64,000 nt of DNA, from positions 62,001-126,000 of the forward strand of contig NZ_JACCFF010000005.1 in the NCBI RefSeq assembly GCF_013449725.1. The letters are read 5' to 3'. The position numbers were made by a program, and so were the translations under genes. The stretch comes from Mycobacteroides sp. LB1. GTDB lineage: Bacteria > Actinomycetota > Actinomycetes > Mycobacteriales > Mycobacteriaceae. Shown piece by piece: positions 52,390 through 62,987 of this stretch. Numbering within the stretch: the stretch's first letter is position 1; each line of letters begins with the position of its first letter. Under the pieces are notes generated by a model. That model was not told where the DNA came from. It was given only the letters and a program-made list of their open reading frames with translations, and did not search any database.

Positions 52390-55300
52390 CTATACGTCGA
52401 GTGCCCGAGCCAGCGCGGCAACGCTCCGTTGCCACAGCCGCGCCAGCTGGTCGGCATCCGCCGAGGTGAAAAGGTTTGAGCTCCACTGCAAGTTGGTGAC
52501 CAACTGCGGTCCCTCGGCGGTTGTCATCACCGCCGAACCGATGTTGATGGCGAATCGCAGCGGTAGATCCGGTTCGGAATCCGGAGGCACGGCGAGACTT
52601 CGCGAACCCGTGATGAGCGACCACGGCCGATCGTCGATACCGCTGATGTCCATCCGGCCCACGTAATTGAACTGGATCTGCGGGTCCCGCGCCGAAGCCA
52701 GCTCCACGCTGCGCTCCGCATAGCGAAGCAAACCGTAATCCAGTCCCTGATGCGGAATCTCGCTGATATGCGCGGCAACCGCACCTAAGAGCCGCCCGGC
52801 CGCAGCGCTGTCGTTCTCTGCCTGATCGACGTCTATGGCCACCTCACCGCCGCCCACGCGCACCGGATAGACGGTGGTGAACCAGCCGACGGTGCCGCTG
52901 GTGTCGGTGTCGAGCTCCGCATCGGCCCTGCCATGGCCCTCCAGCGAGACCAGGGTGCCCGCGGCCGGGTCCTGTCCGCGCTGCGCACGCCAGCTGGCCA
53001 CCGTGACCGCCAGCGCCGCCAGCAGGAACCCGTAGACACCTTCGGGCTTGTTCAGCGAGGCCAGCAGGCGCGCGGTGATATCGACCGGTGTCGGTATCGC
53101 GGTGGTCTGCAAGGTCCCCCAGGTGTCGCGGACCGGGTCGGCGTGCCGCGACCCCAGCTCTGGATCGGCGCCCGAGACCTGTGCGCGCCAGTAGTCCCGC
53201 TGACGTGACACGTCCGCGCTCGAGGCGCGCTGCTGCATCAGCTGGCTCCACTGCCGATACGAGGTGAACTCCATGGGTGTCTTGGGCACTCCGCCGGATT
53301 CCACCGTGTGCCACGCATCTGCGAGGTAGCCCAGCACAATGTGCCAGGACACCACGTCCATCGCCAGGTGGTGGACGGTCAGCAGCAGGGCGTCGCCCGC
53401 CTCGGCGTCCGCGAGCCAGGTTGCCCGCATCATGGCACCCGACCACGGGTTCAGGGCGTCAAAGGCGTCCCGTGCCGCAGTGGTGATCGCGGCGTGAGTG
53501 GCTTCTCTCGCGGGCAGTTCCACTCGGCTGAGCACACTTTCGGCGCGCACTACCCCAGGTTCGCGGGTGACCACCCGAGGCCCGTCGGGGGTATCCACCA
53601 GCGTCGACCGCAACATGGCGTATCCATCGAGAAGCAGCTGGAGCATTTGCTCGATCCGTGGGCTATCAATACCCTCGGGCAGCCGGACAAGCACCGACAA
53701 CGAGAGCCGACGGTAAGTTTCGCTTTCGTACATCCACGACACCACCGGCAGTGGCGGGACCTCGCCGTAGTCCGCTTCTCCGGCTAGGGAATCAACGATT
53801 TCGGATCGGTTGACCCGATCGGCTCGCTCGTCTATGAGGGCCGCGAGCTGCCGGATGGTGGGCGCGGCCAACACCATGCGCGGGGTAATCATCAGGTCGC
53901 GTTTACGCGCCTTGTTCACCAGCGAAATCGCGACAATGCTGTCCACCCCAAGGGAAAAGAAGTCTTCGTCGATACCTGGAGCGGTTCCGTCGAACAGTTC
54001 GGCACAGCACTCGCACAGAGCGCATTCGGTAGTGCTGCCTGGCTGCGCCGCCGCACCCTCAGCGGCACCGCCGGACAGGGCGTCCAGCGCGAGCCGCTCC
54101 AGCACATCGCCGTCCAGCTTGCCATTCACCGTGACGGGCAGCCGCTCAAGCACGACCAGCCGCGACGGCATCATGTAAGACGGCAACCGATCGGCAAGGC
54201 TCATCAGGGTCCGGGAGGAGTTGAATTCGGCCATTTCCTGTTGGGAAACAACAAAACCCACGAGAGTCGCGCCGCCCGCGCGGCGCACCACGGTCACCGC
54301 GGCGGTCTGTACGCCCGGTTGTAGACGCAACGCAGATTCGATTTCGCCGACCTCGACCCGGTAGCCGCGGATCTTCACCTGAGAGTCGGCCCGGCCTAGA
54401 TACGCGAAACCTCCGTGCGGCAGGCGGCGCACCAAGTCGCCCGTCCGGTACATGCGCTGACCCGGCCGCTGCGGATCGGCGACAAAGGCGCCCGCCGTCA
54501 CCGCGGGCTTACCCGCATATCCGCGGGCCAGTTGGGCACCGGCGAGATAGAGCTCACCCACGGCACCGTCCGGTACCGGCCGCAGCCGCGAATCCAGGAC
54601 GTACCCGGCCATCCCCTGATTGGGCGTTCCGATGGTGGGCTCCGAATAGTCCTTCACCGGTGCGACAACGGCTTCTACCGTCGTCTCGGTGGGGCCGTAG
54701 CAGTTGTAGACGGCAGTACCGCTCAACGAACGCAGCCGGTTCCACAACGCTGTCTCGATAGCCTCGCCGCCCAGCGCCAACACGGGAAGCTCCCGATCGA
54801 GCAGCCCCGCGGCGGACAACTGAGCCAGCATCGACGGCGTGGTGTCGATCATGTCGATACCGTGCTCGGCCATGCCGTGCACCAGTCGGTGCGCATCCCG
54901 CATGGACTCGGCGTCGAACAGATGTACAGTGTGCCCGTCCAGCAGACCGATCATCGGCTGCCATGAGGCGTCGAAGCTCAACGACCAGGCATGGGCGATC
55001 CGAAGCTTGCGCCCGAGCCGCGCGGTGGCCGGTCGATACACCCGATCACGATGGTCGGCAAAGTAACTCATCAGCGCACCGTGCGTGCCGATGACACCCT
55101 TGGGCTCACCGGTCGAGCCGGAAGTAAAGATGAGATATGCGCTCTGCTCACGGTGTCCGCCGGCGGTAGGAACCGTGGCGGGGCGCCCGGAAATACGCTC
55201 GATACTCACCGGCTCATCGAGCACCAGAACGGGATATCCCCCGCCGGCGATGTCGCGATGCTCGCCGACCGTGATGATGAGTTTCGGATCAGACTGACGC

Positions 55301-56958
55301 AGAATCGATTCGATGCGTGCCGCCGGTAGTCCGATGTCCACGGGAACATACGCGGCACCCGCGGCCAGGACCGCAAGAATAGCGACGACTGCATCGGCGG
55401 AGCGTGGAAGTACCAGGGCCACAGTACTTTCTGGGCCGATATCGTGGGCGCCCAGTTCGGCCGCCAACCGACTCGCATCGGCATGCAACTGCGCGTAGGT
55501 GTAACGCTTGTCGGCCTCCGTCGACTGCACCGTGAGCGCAAGACCATCGGGATTCTCGGCCGCCTGCGCCGCGAACAGCTCCCACACCGAAGCGGCCGAC
55601 GGGTCGGCCGCCGAGGGCGTGACGACGATCTCGGCGCACTCACGCGCAGTCAACACGTCGAGCGCATCCGGTGTCCGGTCACCGATCTCCGGCAGCTGAC
55701 GTAGCACCGAGATCACGCGTTCGCCGATGCTGGCACCCGAAACATGCGGTATCGCCTCGGGAATTGCCTCGATGAGCACCAGCAGCGAGTCTCCGTGCAT
55801 GTGCGAGACCACGGTCAACGGATAGTGAGCCAGGCTTTCCATCTCAACTGGACGGAAGCGAGCGCCGTCGGCCATCTCGACAGCCTGGGCCGCATCGCCA
55901 ATCGGGGCGTTCTCGAAGACAAACAGGGTGTCGAACAACGCGGCGCTGCCCTCGCCCCGTTGCAGCGCAGACAGGCTCAGATACCCGATATCGCGCATCG
56001 CCGCCGCTTCGCGCTGCAACTGTGCGCACTGCTCGATCACCGAAGTCGAGTAGTCGATGTGATGCACCATCGGCACCGAATTGATGAAGAGCCCGACCAT
56101 CCGTTCCACATCGGGTAGTTCCTTGGGCCGTCCGGACACGATGGTGCCGAACACCACATCCGTGCGGTCGGTCAGCCTGCCGAGCACAAGCGCCCACGCG
56201 AACGCCGTTACGGTGTTGAGGGTGAGCCCATTCACGGCCGTCCACTGGCGAAGCCGCACGGTTTCCTCTGGGGTCAAAAGGAATTGCGACTTCTGGGGCA
56301 CGCTGTCGTGCGCGGCGACGACACCGTCGGCAAGCATGAGCGGCCCGGACACGGTGCTCAGGTAGCGCGTCCATCGCGCGGTCGCCGCGGCAGTGTCCTG
56401 CGCGTTGAGCCATGCGATGTAATCGCGGTAGGGCCGCACCGCCGGCAAGCCGTCGACAGACCCGTCTGCCTGATAGGCCGCGAGGAGCTCACTGAAGAAG
56501 ATGGCGATCGCCCAGCCGTCCATGAGGATGTGGTGGGTGGTGACGATCATTCGGTGCCGTGATTCGCCCGGGACGTTGAGCAAAACGATACGGATCGCCG
56601 GCCCCTTGCCCAGGTCGAACGGGCGGCGCCGCTCGCTCAGCGCGATATCGTCGAATTCCTTTGGCTGTGCCTCATGTTCCTCCCACGGAATGTCCGCGTG
56701 AGCAGGCACGATCTGCACAGGTTTGGGCAGCCCGCGGTCCCAGAAGGCGGCACGCAGATTGGGATGCCGCGTCAGGAGTGCCTGAGCGCTGCGGTGTAGC
56801 AGATCGACATTGAGACCACCGTCGATATCGGCGACGAACTGCATGCTGTACAGATCGACGCTCTCGTCGGCGAGCTGGGACAGCGCAAAGAAGCCCTCCT
56901 GCAAGGGACTCAGCGCCAGTACATCCTCGATCTGGGGCTGCTGTTCGGTTCCCGTCAT
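52390..56958 (-). CDS. mbtF: Mycobactin-type NRPS MbtF (C-A-PCP-E)
   Basis: The 1522-residue synthetase has a condensation domain (15-445, HHILMDGWA), an adenylation domain (470-960; FTSGSTGEPKG, YRTGDL, KIRGYRVE), a carrier domain (FFSLGVDSIVA) and a C-terminal epimerisation-type domain (HHLAMDVVSWHIV, QGLDYGLLRY). The order and length agree with M. tuberculosis MbtF, which adds the second, cyclised lysine unit. Hand-read code residues D-A-Q-D-A-G-C-V-E include an acidic last pocket residue, compatible with a basic side chain. ATG 56958 overlaps the mbtE stop (ATGA). Confidence 0.88.
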   Translation of the reverse strand: MTGTEQQPQIEDVLALSPLQEGFFALSQLADESVDLYSMQFVADIDGGLNVDLLHRSAQALLTRHPNLRAAFWDRGLPKPVQIVPAHADIPWEEHEAQPKEFDDIALSERRRPFDLGKGPAIRIVLLNVPGESRHRMIVTTHHILMDGWAIAIFFSELLAAYQADGSVDGLPAVRPYRDYIAWLNAQDTAAATARWTRYLSTVSGPLMLADGVVAAHDSVPQKSQFLLTPEETVRLRQWTAVNGLTLNTVTAFAWALVLGRLTDRTDVVFGTIVSGRPKELPDVERMVGLFINSVPMVHHIDYSTSVIEQCAQLQREAAAMRDIGYLSLSALQRGEGSAALFDTLFVFENAPIGDAAQAVEMADGARFRPVEMESLAHYPLTVVSHMHGDSLLVLIEAIPEAIPHVSGASIGERVISVLRQLPEIGDRTPDALDVLTARECAEIVVTPSAADPSAASVWELFAAQAAENPDGLALTVQSTEADKRYTYAQLHADASRLAAELGAHDIGPESTVALVLPRSADAVVAILAVLAAGAAYVPVDIGLPAARIESILRQSDPKLIITVGEHRDIAGGGYPVLVLDEPVSIERISGRPATVPTAGGHREQSAYLIFTSGSTGEPKGVIGTHGALMSYFADHRDRVYRPATARLGRKLRIAHAWSLSFDASWQPMIGLLDGHTVHLFDAESMRDAHRLVHGMAEHGIDMIDTTPSMLAQLSAAGLLDRELPVLALGGEAIETALWNRLRSLSGTAVYNCYGPTETTVEAVVAPVKDYSEPTIGTPNQGMAGYVLDSRLRPVPDGAVGELYLAGAQLARGYAGKPAVTAGAFVADPQRPGQRMYRTGDLVRRLPHGGFAYLGRADSQVKIRGYRVEVGEIESALRLQPGVQTAAVTVVRRAGGATLVGFVVSQQEMAEFNSSRTLMSLADRLPSYMMPSRLVVLERLPVTVNGKLDGDVLERLALDALSGGAAEGAAAQPGSTTECALCECCAELFDGTAPGIDEDFFSLGVDSIVAISLVNKARKRDLMITPRMVLAAPTIRQLAALIDERADRVNRSEIVDSLAGEADYGEVPPLPVVSWMYESETYRRLSLSVLVRLPEGIDSPRIEQMLQLLLDGYAMLRSTLVDTPDGPRVVTREPGVVRAESVLSRVELPAREATHAAITTAARDAFDALNPWSGAMMRATWLADAEAGDALLLTVHHLAMDVVSWHIVLGYLADAWHTVESGGVPKTPMEFTSYRQWSQLMQQRASSADVSRQRDYWRAQVSGADPELGSRHADPVRDTWGTLQTTAIPTPVDITARLLASLNKPEGVYGFLLAALAVTVASWRAQRGQDPAAGTLVSLEGHGRADAELDTDTSGTVGWFTTVYPVRVGGGEVAIDVDQAENDSAAAGRLLGAVAAHISEIPHQGLDYGLLRYAERSVELASARDPQIQFNYVGRMDISGIDDRPWSLITGSRSLAVPPDSEPDLPLRFAINIGSAVMTTAEGPQLVTNLQWSSNLFTSADADQLARLWQRSVAALARALDV

Positions 56959-59900
56959 GGCTGCGCCTGCCACGACGCGGTGAGCTCAGCGAGCGCCTCG
57001 GCACTCAAACCCGAAGCACTCATCGGAGCACTGGACTCTGCTGAACTTTCGATACCCGAATTCTCTTCTGTCGCAACCTGGTCAGCGGAATCGACGGCGC
57101 CCGCCAGCTGAGCGATCGTCGCACATTCGAACACCATCTGCGGGGTCATCGCCAGCCCTCGTTCGGCGGCGCGGGTCGACCATTGGATGGAGATGACGCT
57201 GTCGCCGCCAAGAGCAAAGAAGTTGTCCTCAGGGTCGATATCGCTGATCTCCAGCAGTTCCTCCAGGATGGCGATGAGAGCGAGTTTGGTCTCCTCGGAC
57301 CCCTCATTTACCGGCGCCGCGATACGTTCGTGCGCGGCGGCCGGCGGAGCCAACAGCCGTTCCATGGCATCCGCCGGTAGCAGCGCGATCTCGGAAACCC
57401 GTAGGTCCTGATCGATCGCGAACGCATCGAACGCCGCATCCAGTGCACGTGCGATCAGGCGGGTGGTCTCGGGGTCGTACAGATCGGCGTTGGCAACCAC
57501 CGACACGTCGAGCCCGCCCGACGGGGTGACGTTCAGCGCGAAGTTCAGATCCAGATAGGAGACGTCCACCTCCATGGGCAGCGGTACCAATGAGATCTCG
57601 CCGGACCCGGTCAGATCTCGCGCTTCCGTTCCCCAATCCGCGCCACGGAAATTGACCATGGTCTGGAACAAGGGATTCCAGGAAAGCGAACGCGGCGGAT
57701 TGATGGCCTCCACCAGTTTCTCGATCGGCAGTTCCTGGTGTGCATGCGCGTTGAGCGTGGCATCACGGCTCCGCTTCAACACCTCGCGCAGTGTCGGATC
57801 CTCAGACAAATCGTTCCGTAACGCCACCATGTTGGCAAATAGCCCAACAAGATTCGCGACATTCGGGTGTACTCGGGCGGCAACCGGGCTACCGATCACG
57901 ATGTCCGTGCCGCCGCCGAGGCGATGCAGAACGGCGGCCAGTGCCGCCTGGTAGACCATGAATTCGGTGACACCATGCTGCTCGGCCATCCGAGTCAGTG
58001 TCTGCCTGCGCTCGGGCGGCACGGTGAATCTCTCTACCTCACCGCGCTTTCCGAGGATCTGCGGCCGAGCGCGATCGTGTGCCACCGCAATCTCGATCGG
58101 CACGCCGGCCAGCAGCTCACGCCAGCACGCGACCTCCGCCTGCCCGAACTCGCTACCGGCGCCGAATGCAGCACGCTGCCACAAAACATAGTCCGCGTAT
58201 TGCACCGGTTGCGGATCCCACTGTGGTGTCTGTCCCGCGATGCGGGCGCGGTACGCGGCCACCAGATCATCGACGATCACGGTGAACGAGACGTGGTCCA
58301 CCACCAGGTGGTGCACGGCCAGGGCCAGCACGTGCTCCTCGGCACTCAATTCGACAATGGAGGGACGGAACAGCGACTCCGACTCCAGCCCGAAAATATG
58401 GTGTCGCAGCTCCGCCAGGGTGTCCGCGAGGTTCTCCGGATCGGTCCGGAGGATCGGGACCGACAGCTCTCGCGACGGATGCACGATCTGGTACGGCCCG
58501 CCCTCATGAATCGCAAAGTTGGTGCGCAACGTCTCGTGACGGGCGACCAGGTCGTTGAGGGCCGCGATCAACGCGGGTGTCTGCAAGGGACCGTCCAAGC
58601 GCAACGCCAGCCACATGTTGCCGATATCGGTTACACCCTCCATCTGGCACTCGAACCACATAGACAGCTGGGACGAGGACAGTGGGAGACGCTCCGGACG
58701 CACGGTTTCGACGAGATCCGGACGACCGTCTTGGGGGGCGACCTCCATATCGTCGGAGTCATCGAGGTCCAACTCGTCGAGCTCGATCTCGAACTCCTCG
58801 CGGAAGTACGTCACGAGGTGCTCGGCGAGTCCTGCCGGAGTGGGACTGTCGAAAACCGTGCGCACCGTGAGGTCGATGCCGAACTGAGCGCGGATCTGTG
58901 CGACGAGGCGCGCGGCCAGTAGCGAATGGCCACCCAGCTCGAAGAACGAATCATCGACACTGACCGCGTCACGCCCGAACAAGTTGGAGAAGATCGAACA
59001 CATTCGGCGTTCGGTGGGCGTAGTCGGGGCTAGAAATACCCTCTCCGCCATTGCGTCTGGGGCGGGTAGCGCTCGCTTATCCAGCTTGCCGCTGGTGGTC
59101 AGCGGAATCTCGGGAATGACCGTGAATGCGCTGGGCACCATGTACGCCGGCAGCATTTCCTGAGCGCGAGCGCGCAATTCGTCCAAGTCGATCTCTGCGG
59201 TGGGCCCGTCGGCAGCGGGCACGACATAGGCGGCCAACATGGGACCCACCTGCGCATCCTCCACGACGGTGACCACACAGCGACCGACTCGCGGATCGGC
59301 GCCGATAACCCCTTCTACCTCACCCAGCTCAATGCGGAATCCGCGGACCTTAACCTGCTCATCGGCGCGGCCGACAAACTCGAGTTGGCTGGAGACATTG
59401 CGGCGCACCAGATCACCGGTGCGGTACAGCCGACCTCCGGGACTGAACGGGTCGGCTACGAACCTCTCCGCCGTGAGCACGGGCCGGCCGCGATAACCGC
59501 GGGCCAGCTGCGCGCCGCCGAGATACAACTCGCCGACGACGCCGGCAGGCACCAGCTCGAGCGTCTCGTCCAACACGTAGGCGTAGACGTTTCGATTCGG
59601 AAGGCCTATCGGCACGACCGAATTACCCTGGGGGCCTTCAACAGGCATGTACGTCGAACACACCACGGCCTCGGTGGGCCCGTAGTGATTCCTCAGCTCC
59701 ACGTCGAACATGAGGGCGAACTTGTCCGCTACCTCGCCGGGAAGCGCTTCACCACCGACGGGGATGTGCCGCAGCCCGCGCAGCTCACGGGCCTCGGGCA
59801 TCAACATCACCGAATTGAGCAGGGATGGCACCATGTGCAGCACCGTCACGCCCCGACGCCGAACCAGATCGATCACATAGCCGATATCGGAGAACGGATT

Positions 59901-61994
59901 TGGCTTCGGAACAACGACCTGCGCCCCCAAGGACAAAGGGCACAGAATGTCGGCCAGCGAGGCATCAAAGCTCACCGAGGTCGACTGCAGCATCCGATCC
60001 TCAGCGGTCATGCTCCAGTCAGCCGTGAAGGACACCACGTGCTCGGCGATCGCCGCATGCGCAACGGCAACGCCCTTGGGTCGTCCAGTGGACCCCGAGG
60101 TGTAAATCACGTACGCCACGTTCTCGGGTAGCAGCGGGCGCAACCGATCGGTGTCAACAACCGCGGAATCGGGAAGGTCGGCGGCCTTCTCCTCGGCTGC
60201 CTGGAACTCCCGGGCGCCCAACACCATCCGGGGCCTCGCATCGGTGGTCAGATACTCGATGCGCTCCTCGGGAAGCGCAGGGTCAATGGGCATGTACGCG
60301 GCGCCAGATTTGAGGACCGCGAACATCGCAACGATGAACTCGACCGATGTCGACATCTGGAGGGCGATCACATCCTCGGTGCCAACCCCTTGCGCATTGA
60401 GCCACCGTGCACAACGGTTCGCGCGACGGTGCAGCGCGTCGTACGTGAGTTCCACCTCATCGGATACCACCGCCAATGCATCCGGTCTCTCCCGAGCGGC
60501 CACCTGAAGAACATCTACGAGCGTCGCGCGCGGAACATCGGACAGCACTCCGTGCGACTGTGCCAGCACGGCCGAACGCTCCTCGGCACCAAAGGGGTCC
60601 AACAGTGAGAGTGGTTCCTCCGGGCGAGTCAGGCCATCCTCAAGCAGCCGCCCATAGTGTGCGAGGAGCTGATCTGCCAGCCACTGTGGTAACGCATCGG
60701 TCTGGTATTCGATCTCAACCACAGTGCCAGTCGAGTCCGTCGCAATCGCCAGAGCCAGTGGCACTTGCGCGGCACCCGCATCGAGGTCGAGTCGGGTGGT
60801 ATCCACGCCCGCCAGTCGATATCCGTTGGGGTCCTTGCGCATACTGAAGCCGAGTCGCACCAGCTCATCCAGTCCATCGCGGCCGGCGCCGCGGCTCGGA
60901 TTGACCTCGCGCACCACCTCGTCGATTCCGATGTCCTGGTGCCCAAAGGCTCCCAGGCACGCCTCGCGCACAGCGGCCACGTATGCGGCAAAACCCGCCC
61001 TCGGATCCACCCCAGCTCGCACCAGCACCGTGTTACCGAAATAGCCAATTGCCTTTTCCGCGTTGGCCTTGCGCTCCACTACTGGGATAGCGATCAGGAA
61101 ATCGGTTGCCGCTGTGTATCGATGAACAAGCGTTCCGAAGGCCGCCAGCAGCACCATGAACGGCGTCGCCGAGTGCGCTCGGGCAAACTCCTCCATCCGC
61201 GTCGCAGTCTCGGCGGACAGCGGAATCGCTCGTCGCCGCGCAGTTCGCGAGGTCAGGTTTGACGACGACGAGCCTGGGAGGTCCAGGTGCTCCGGAAGCG
61301 GCGTCAGGGATTGACGCCAGTAGTCGATGCCGACGTCCGATGACCGAGCGGCGGCCGCCCCCACGACCATGAACTGAGGGGCGTCACCCTCAATCGGGCG
61401 GGCGTTGTAATACTCGCTCAGCTCGGCGAAGAACACCTCCCAAGAGTTGTCATCGAAGCTGATGTGATGCACCACCAACAGCAGAACGAAGTCCTGCTCA
61501 CCCATACGGAGCAACGTGACCCGTAGCGGCAGGTCGACAGTCAGGTCGAACGGACGGCCGAGCTCACGGCCTGCCAGAGCTTGGATCTCACGCTCGCGCG
61601 CACCCTCCTCAAGATTCCCTAAATCTATAGTGGTCCAAGGAAGTTCGACATCCTCGGCGAAGACCTGATATGGCTCTCCGGCGGCGTCGACACCATAGGT
61701 GGTGCGCAGGATATCGTGCCGCCGGATAATCGCCGCGAAGGCATCCCGCAGCCGAATCTCGTCGAGAGAACCTCGCATCCGGTGCGCGACACCGACGTTC
61801 AGCGTGGTATCTGCCTCATCCTTGGTCTGCAGAAACCACATACGCCGCTGACCTGGTCCGAGTTCGCGTCGATCGCCCGCTTGGACTCGCGGGGCCGCAT
61901 CGGTGGCGGCCTGTGCCTCGACGCCGCTTTCGGCAAGCCGTTTGCGCAGCAGCTCCCGCCGGCGGTCCAGTGCGGACAACTGATCTCCACTCAC
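56955..61994 (-). CDS. mbtE: Mycobactin-type NRPS MbtE (C-A-PCP-C-PCP)
   Basis: At 1679 residues this is close in size to M. tuberculosis MbtE (1682) and has the same five domains: condensation (40-470, HHISFDDNSW), adenylation (490-985; YTSGSTGRPKG, YRTGDLVRR), carrier (FFELGGHSLLA), second condensation (HHLVVDHVSF) and second carrier (FFALGGDSVIS). A very acidic linker (ELDELDLDDSDDMEV) separates the first carrier from the second condensation domain. By family it activates the first (hydroxy)lysine. GTG 61994 is the first gene of the minus-strand run, 80 bases past an iron box. Confidence 0.9.
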   Translation of the reverse strand: MSGDQLSALDRRRELLRKRLAESGVEAQAATDAAPRVQAGDRRELGPGQRRMWFLQTKDEADTTLNVGVAHRMRGSLDEIRLRDAFAAIIRRHDILRTTYGVDAAGEPYQVFAEDVELPWTTIDLGNLEEGAREREIQALAGRELGRPFDLTVDLPLRVTLLRMGEQDFVLLLVVHHISFDDNSWEVFFAELSEYYNARPIEGDAPQFMVVGAAAARSSDVGIDYWRQSLTPLPEHLDLPGSSSSNLTSRTARRRAIPLSAETATRMEEFARAHSATPFMVLLAAFGTLVHRYTAATDFLIAIPVVERKANAEKAIGYFGNTVLVRAGVDPRAGFAAYVAAVREACLGAFGHQDIGIDEVVREVNPSRGAGRDGLDELVRLGFSMRKDPNGYRLAGVDTTRLDLDAGAAQVPLALAIATDSTGTVVEIEYQTDALPQWLADQLLAHYGRLLEDGLTRPEEPLSLLDPFGAEERSAVLAQSHGVLSDVPRATLVDVLQVAARERPDALAVVSDEVELTYDALHRRANRCARWLNAQGVGTEDVIALQMSTSVEFIVAMFAVLKSGAAYMPIDPALPEERIEYLTTDARPRMVLGAREFQAAEEKAADLPDSAVVDTDRLRPLLPENVAYVIYTSGSTGRPKGVAVAHAAIAEHVVSFTADWSMTAEDRMLQSTSVSFDASLADILCPLSLGAQVVVPKPNPFSDIGYVIDLVRRRGVTVLHMVPSLLNSVMLMPEARELRGLRHIPVGGEALPGEVADKFALMFDVELRNHYGPTEAVVCSTYMPVEGPQGNSVVPIGLPNRNVYAYVLDETLELVPAGVVGELYLGGAQLARGYRGRPVLTAERFVADPFSPGGRLYRTGDLVRRNVSSQLEFVGRADEQVKVRGFRIELGEVEGVIGADPRVGRCVVTVVEDAQVGPMLAAYVVPAADGPTAEIDLDELRARAQEMLPAYMVPSAFTVIPEIPLTTSGKLDKRALPAPDAMAERVFLAPTTPTERRMCSIFSNLFGRDAVSVDDSFFELGGHSLLAARLVAQIRAQFGIDLTVRTVFDSPTPAGLAEHLVTYFREEFEIELDELDLDDSDDMEVAPQDGRPDLVETVRPERLPLSSSQLSMWFECQMEGVTDIGNMWLALRLDGPLQTPALIAALNDLVARHETLRTNFAIHEGGPYQIVHPSRELSVPILRTDPENLADTLAELRHHIFGLESESLFRPSIVELSAEEHVLALAVHHLVVDHVSFTVIVDDLVAAYRARIAGQTPQWDPQPVQYADYVLWQRAAFGAGSEFGQAEVACWRELLAGVPIEIAVAHDRARPQILGKRGEVERFTVPPERRQTLTRMAEQHGVTEFMVYQAALAAVLHRLGGGTDIVIGSPVAARVHPNVANLVGLFANMVALRNDLSEDPTLREVLKRSRDATLNAHAHQELPIEKLVEAINPPRSLSWNPLFQTMVNFRGADWGTEARDLTGSGEISLVPLPMEVDVSYLDLNFALNVTPSGGLDVSVVANADLYDPETTRLIARALDAAFDAFAIDQDLRVSEIALLPADAMERLLAPPAAAHERIAAPVNEGSEETKLALIAILEELLEISDIDPEDNFFALGGDSVISIQWSTRAAERGLAMTPQMVFECATIAQLAGAVDSADQVATEENSGIESSAESSAPMSASGLSAEALAELTASWQAQP

Positions 61995-62073
61995 CGAGCA
62001 CCACCACTCAGGACGAAAGCCTGGAATCCGAACGACTCCGCGCGCATGAAATGAACCACCTCAATCTAGGAAC

Positions 62074-62092
62074 TATGCCTAGCCTTACCTTA
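62074..62092 (-). promoter_or_regulatory. IdeR iron box, mbtE side
   Basis: On the minus strand TAAGGTAAGGCTAGGCATA matches the IdeR consensus at 16 of 19 positions, the first 13 without a mismatch. It lies 80 bases upstream of mbtE and predicts iron repression of mbtE-mbtF-mbtB. Confidence 0.82.
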
Positions 62093-62175
62093 ATGTCTGT
62101 CGGCAGCAGCGGGTGACGCCCCATCGATGCCGTCAATCACCACGCCCCGGACGCGGGCCACATACCCGCAGCAAG

Positions 62176-62194
62176 TTACGTTAGGCTAATCTAA
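62176..62194 (+). promoter_or_regulatory. IdeR iron box, thioesterase-mbtC side
   Basis: TTACGTTAGGCTAATCTAA matches the IdeR consensus at 17 of 19 positions. It ends 28 bases before GTG 62223 and overlaps TAATCT/TAACTA, either of which could be the -10. Confidence 0.87.
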
Positions 62195-62222
62195 CTATCT
62201 GCAAGTTGGAAGGAATCTCGAC

Positions 62223-62987
62223 GTGGATCGCAAACTCGGATGGATCAGGCAGTTCCATAAGCCGGAGTCACCCGATGCGCCATTACTACTGTTCTTTCCT
62301 CATGCAGGTGCTGGCGCTTCGGCATATCGCACACTCTCGAAAGCTGCTTCAGCAAATTTTAATGTGGTGATATTTCAGTACCCCGGGCGCCAAGATCGCG
62401 CGGGTGAGCCGGCCCTGCCGACCCTCCCTGATATTGCGTCGGGAGCATTCGCCGAGTTCGAGTCATCGGAATACAATCGCGGCCTTCCGATCCATACGTT
62501 CGGCCACAGCATGGGCGCGGTGGTCTCCTTCGAGTTCGTCCGACTGGCAGAGGCCGCCGGACTGGACGTGCGTCAACTGACCGTCTCCTCGGCGGTGGCG
62601 CCGGCCAATATCGCTGACAAGCCCGCCCTGCCGACCGACGATGACGCGGTACTGGCGCATATGGGCGCCCTCGACGGTACGAATTCCGCGATCATGGGCA
62701 ATCTCGACGTCATGCGGATGGCACTACCGGTCATGAAGGGTGACTACCGGGCCTTCAACGCGTACGAATGCACCGAGGAAGTCAAGGTTGCGGCACGTAT
62801 TCATTCGATCGGTGGGGATCAAGACCTCATGATCACCATGCGCGACCTTTACTGCTGGGGCAAGCACACCAACGAACTCGAAGTGACGTTGTTCGATGGC
62901 GGACATTTCTTCCTGAACTCCCAGACCGAGGCTCTGGCTGAGCTGCTGGCCGCGAACGCAGCCCGCCCGAACTCGCTGCAACGATGA
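62223..62987 (+). CDS. Type II thioesterase of the siderophore locus
   Basis: This 254-residue alpha/beta hydrolase has FFPHAGAGASAYRTL (oxyanion region), the GHSMGAVVSFEF nucleophile elbow near residue 97, GGDQD with the acid, and DGGHFFLNSQ with the catalytic His. These define type II thioesterases that free misprimed carrier domains. Because the MbtB here has no thioesterase domain, this enzyme might also replace that function. GTG 62223 follows GGAAGGAA. It overlaps mbtC by four bases. It is of the type sometimes named mbtT. Confidence 0.9.
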   Translation: MDRKLGWIRQFHKPESPDAPLLLFFPHAGAGASAYRTLSKAASANFNVVIFQYPGRQDRAGEPALPTLPDIASGAFAEFESSEYNRGLPIHTFGHSMGAVVSFEFVRLAEAAGLDVRQLTVSSAVAPANIADKPALPTDDDAVLAHMGALDGTNSAIMGNLDVMRMALPVMKGDYRAFNAYECTEEVKVAARIHSIGGDQDLMITMRDLYCWGKHTNELEVTLFDGGHFFLNSQTEALAELLAANAARPNSLQR

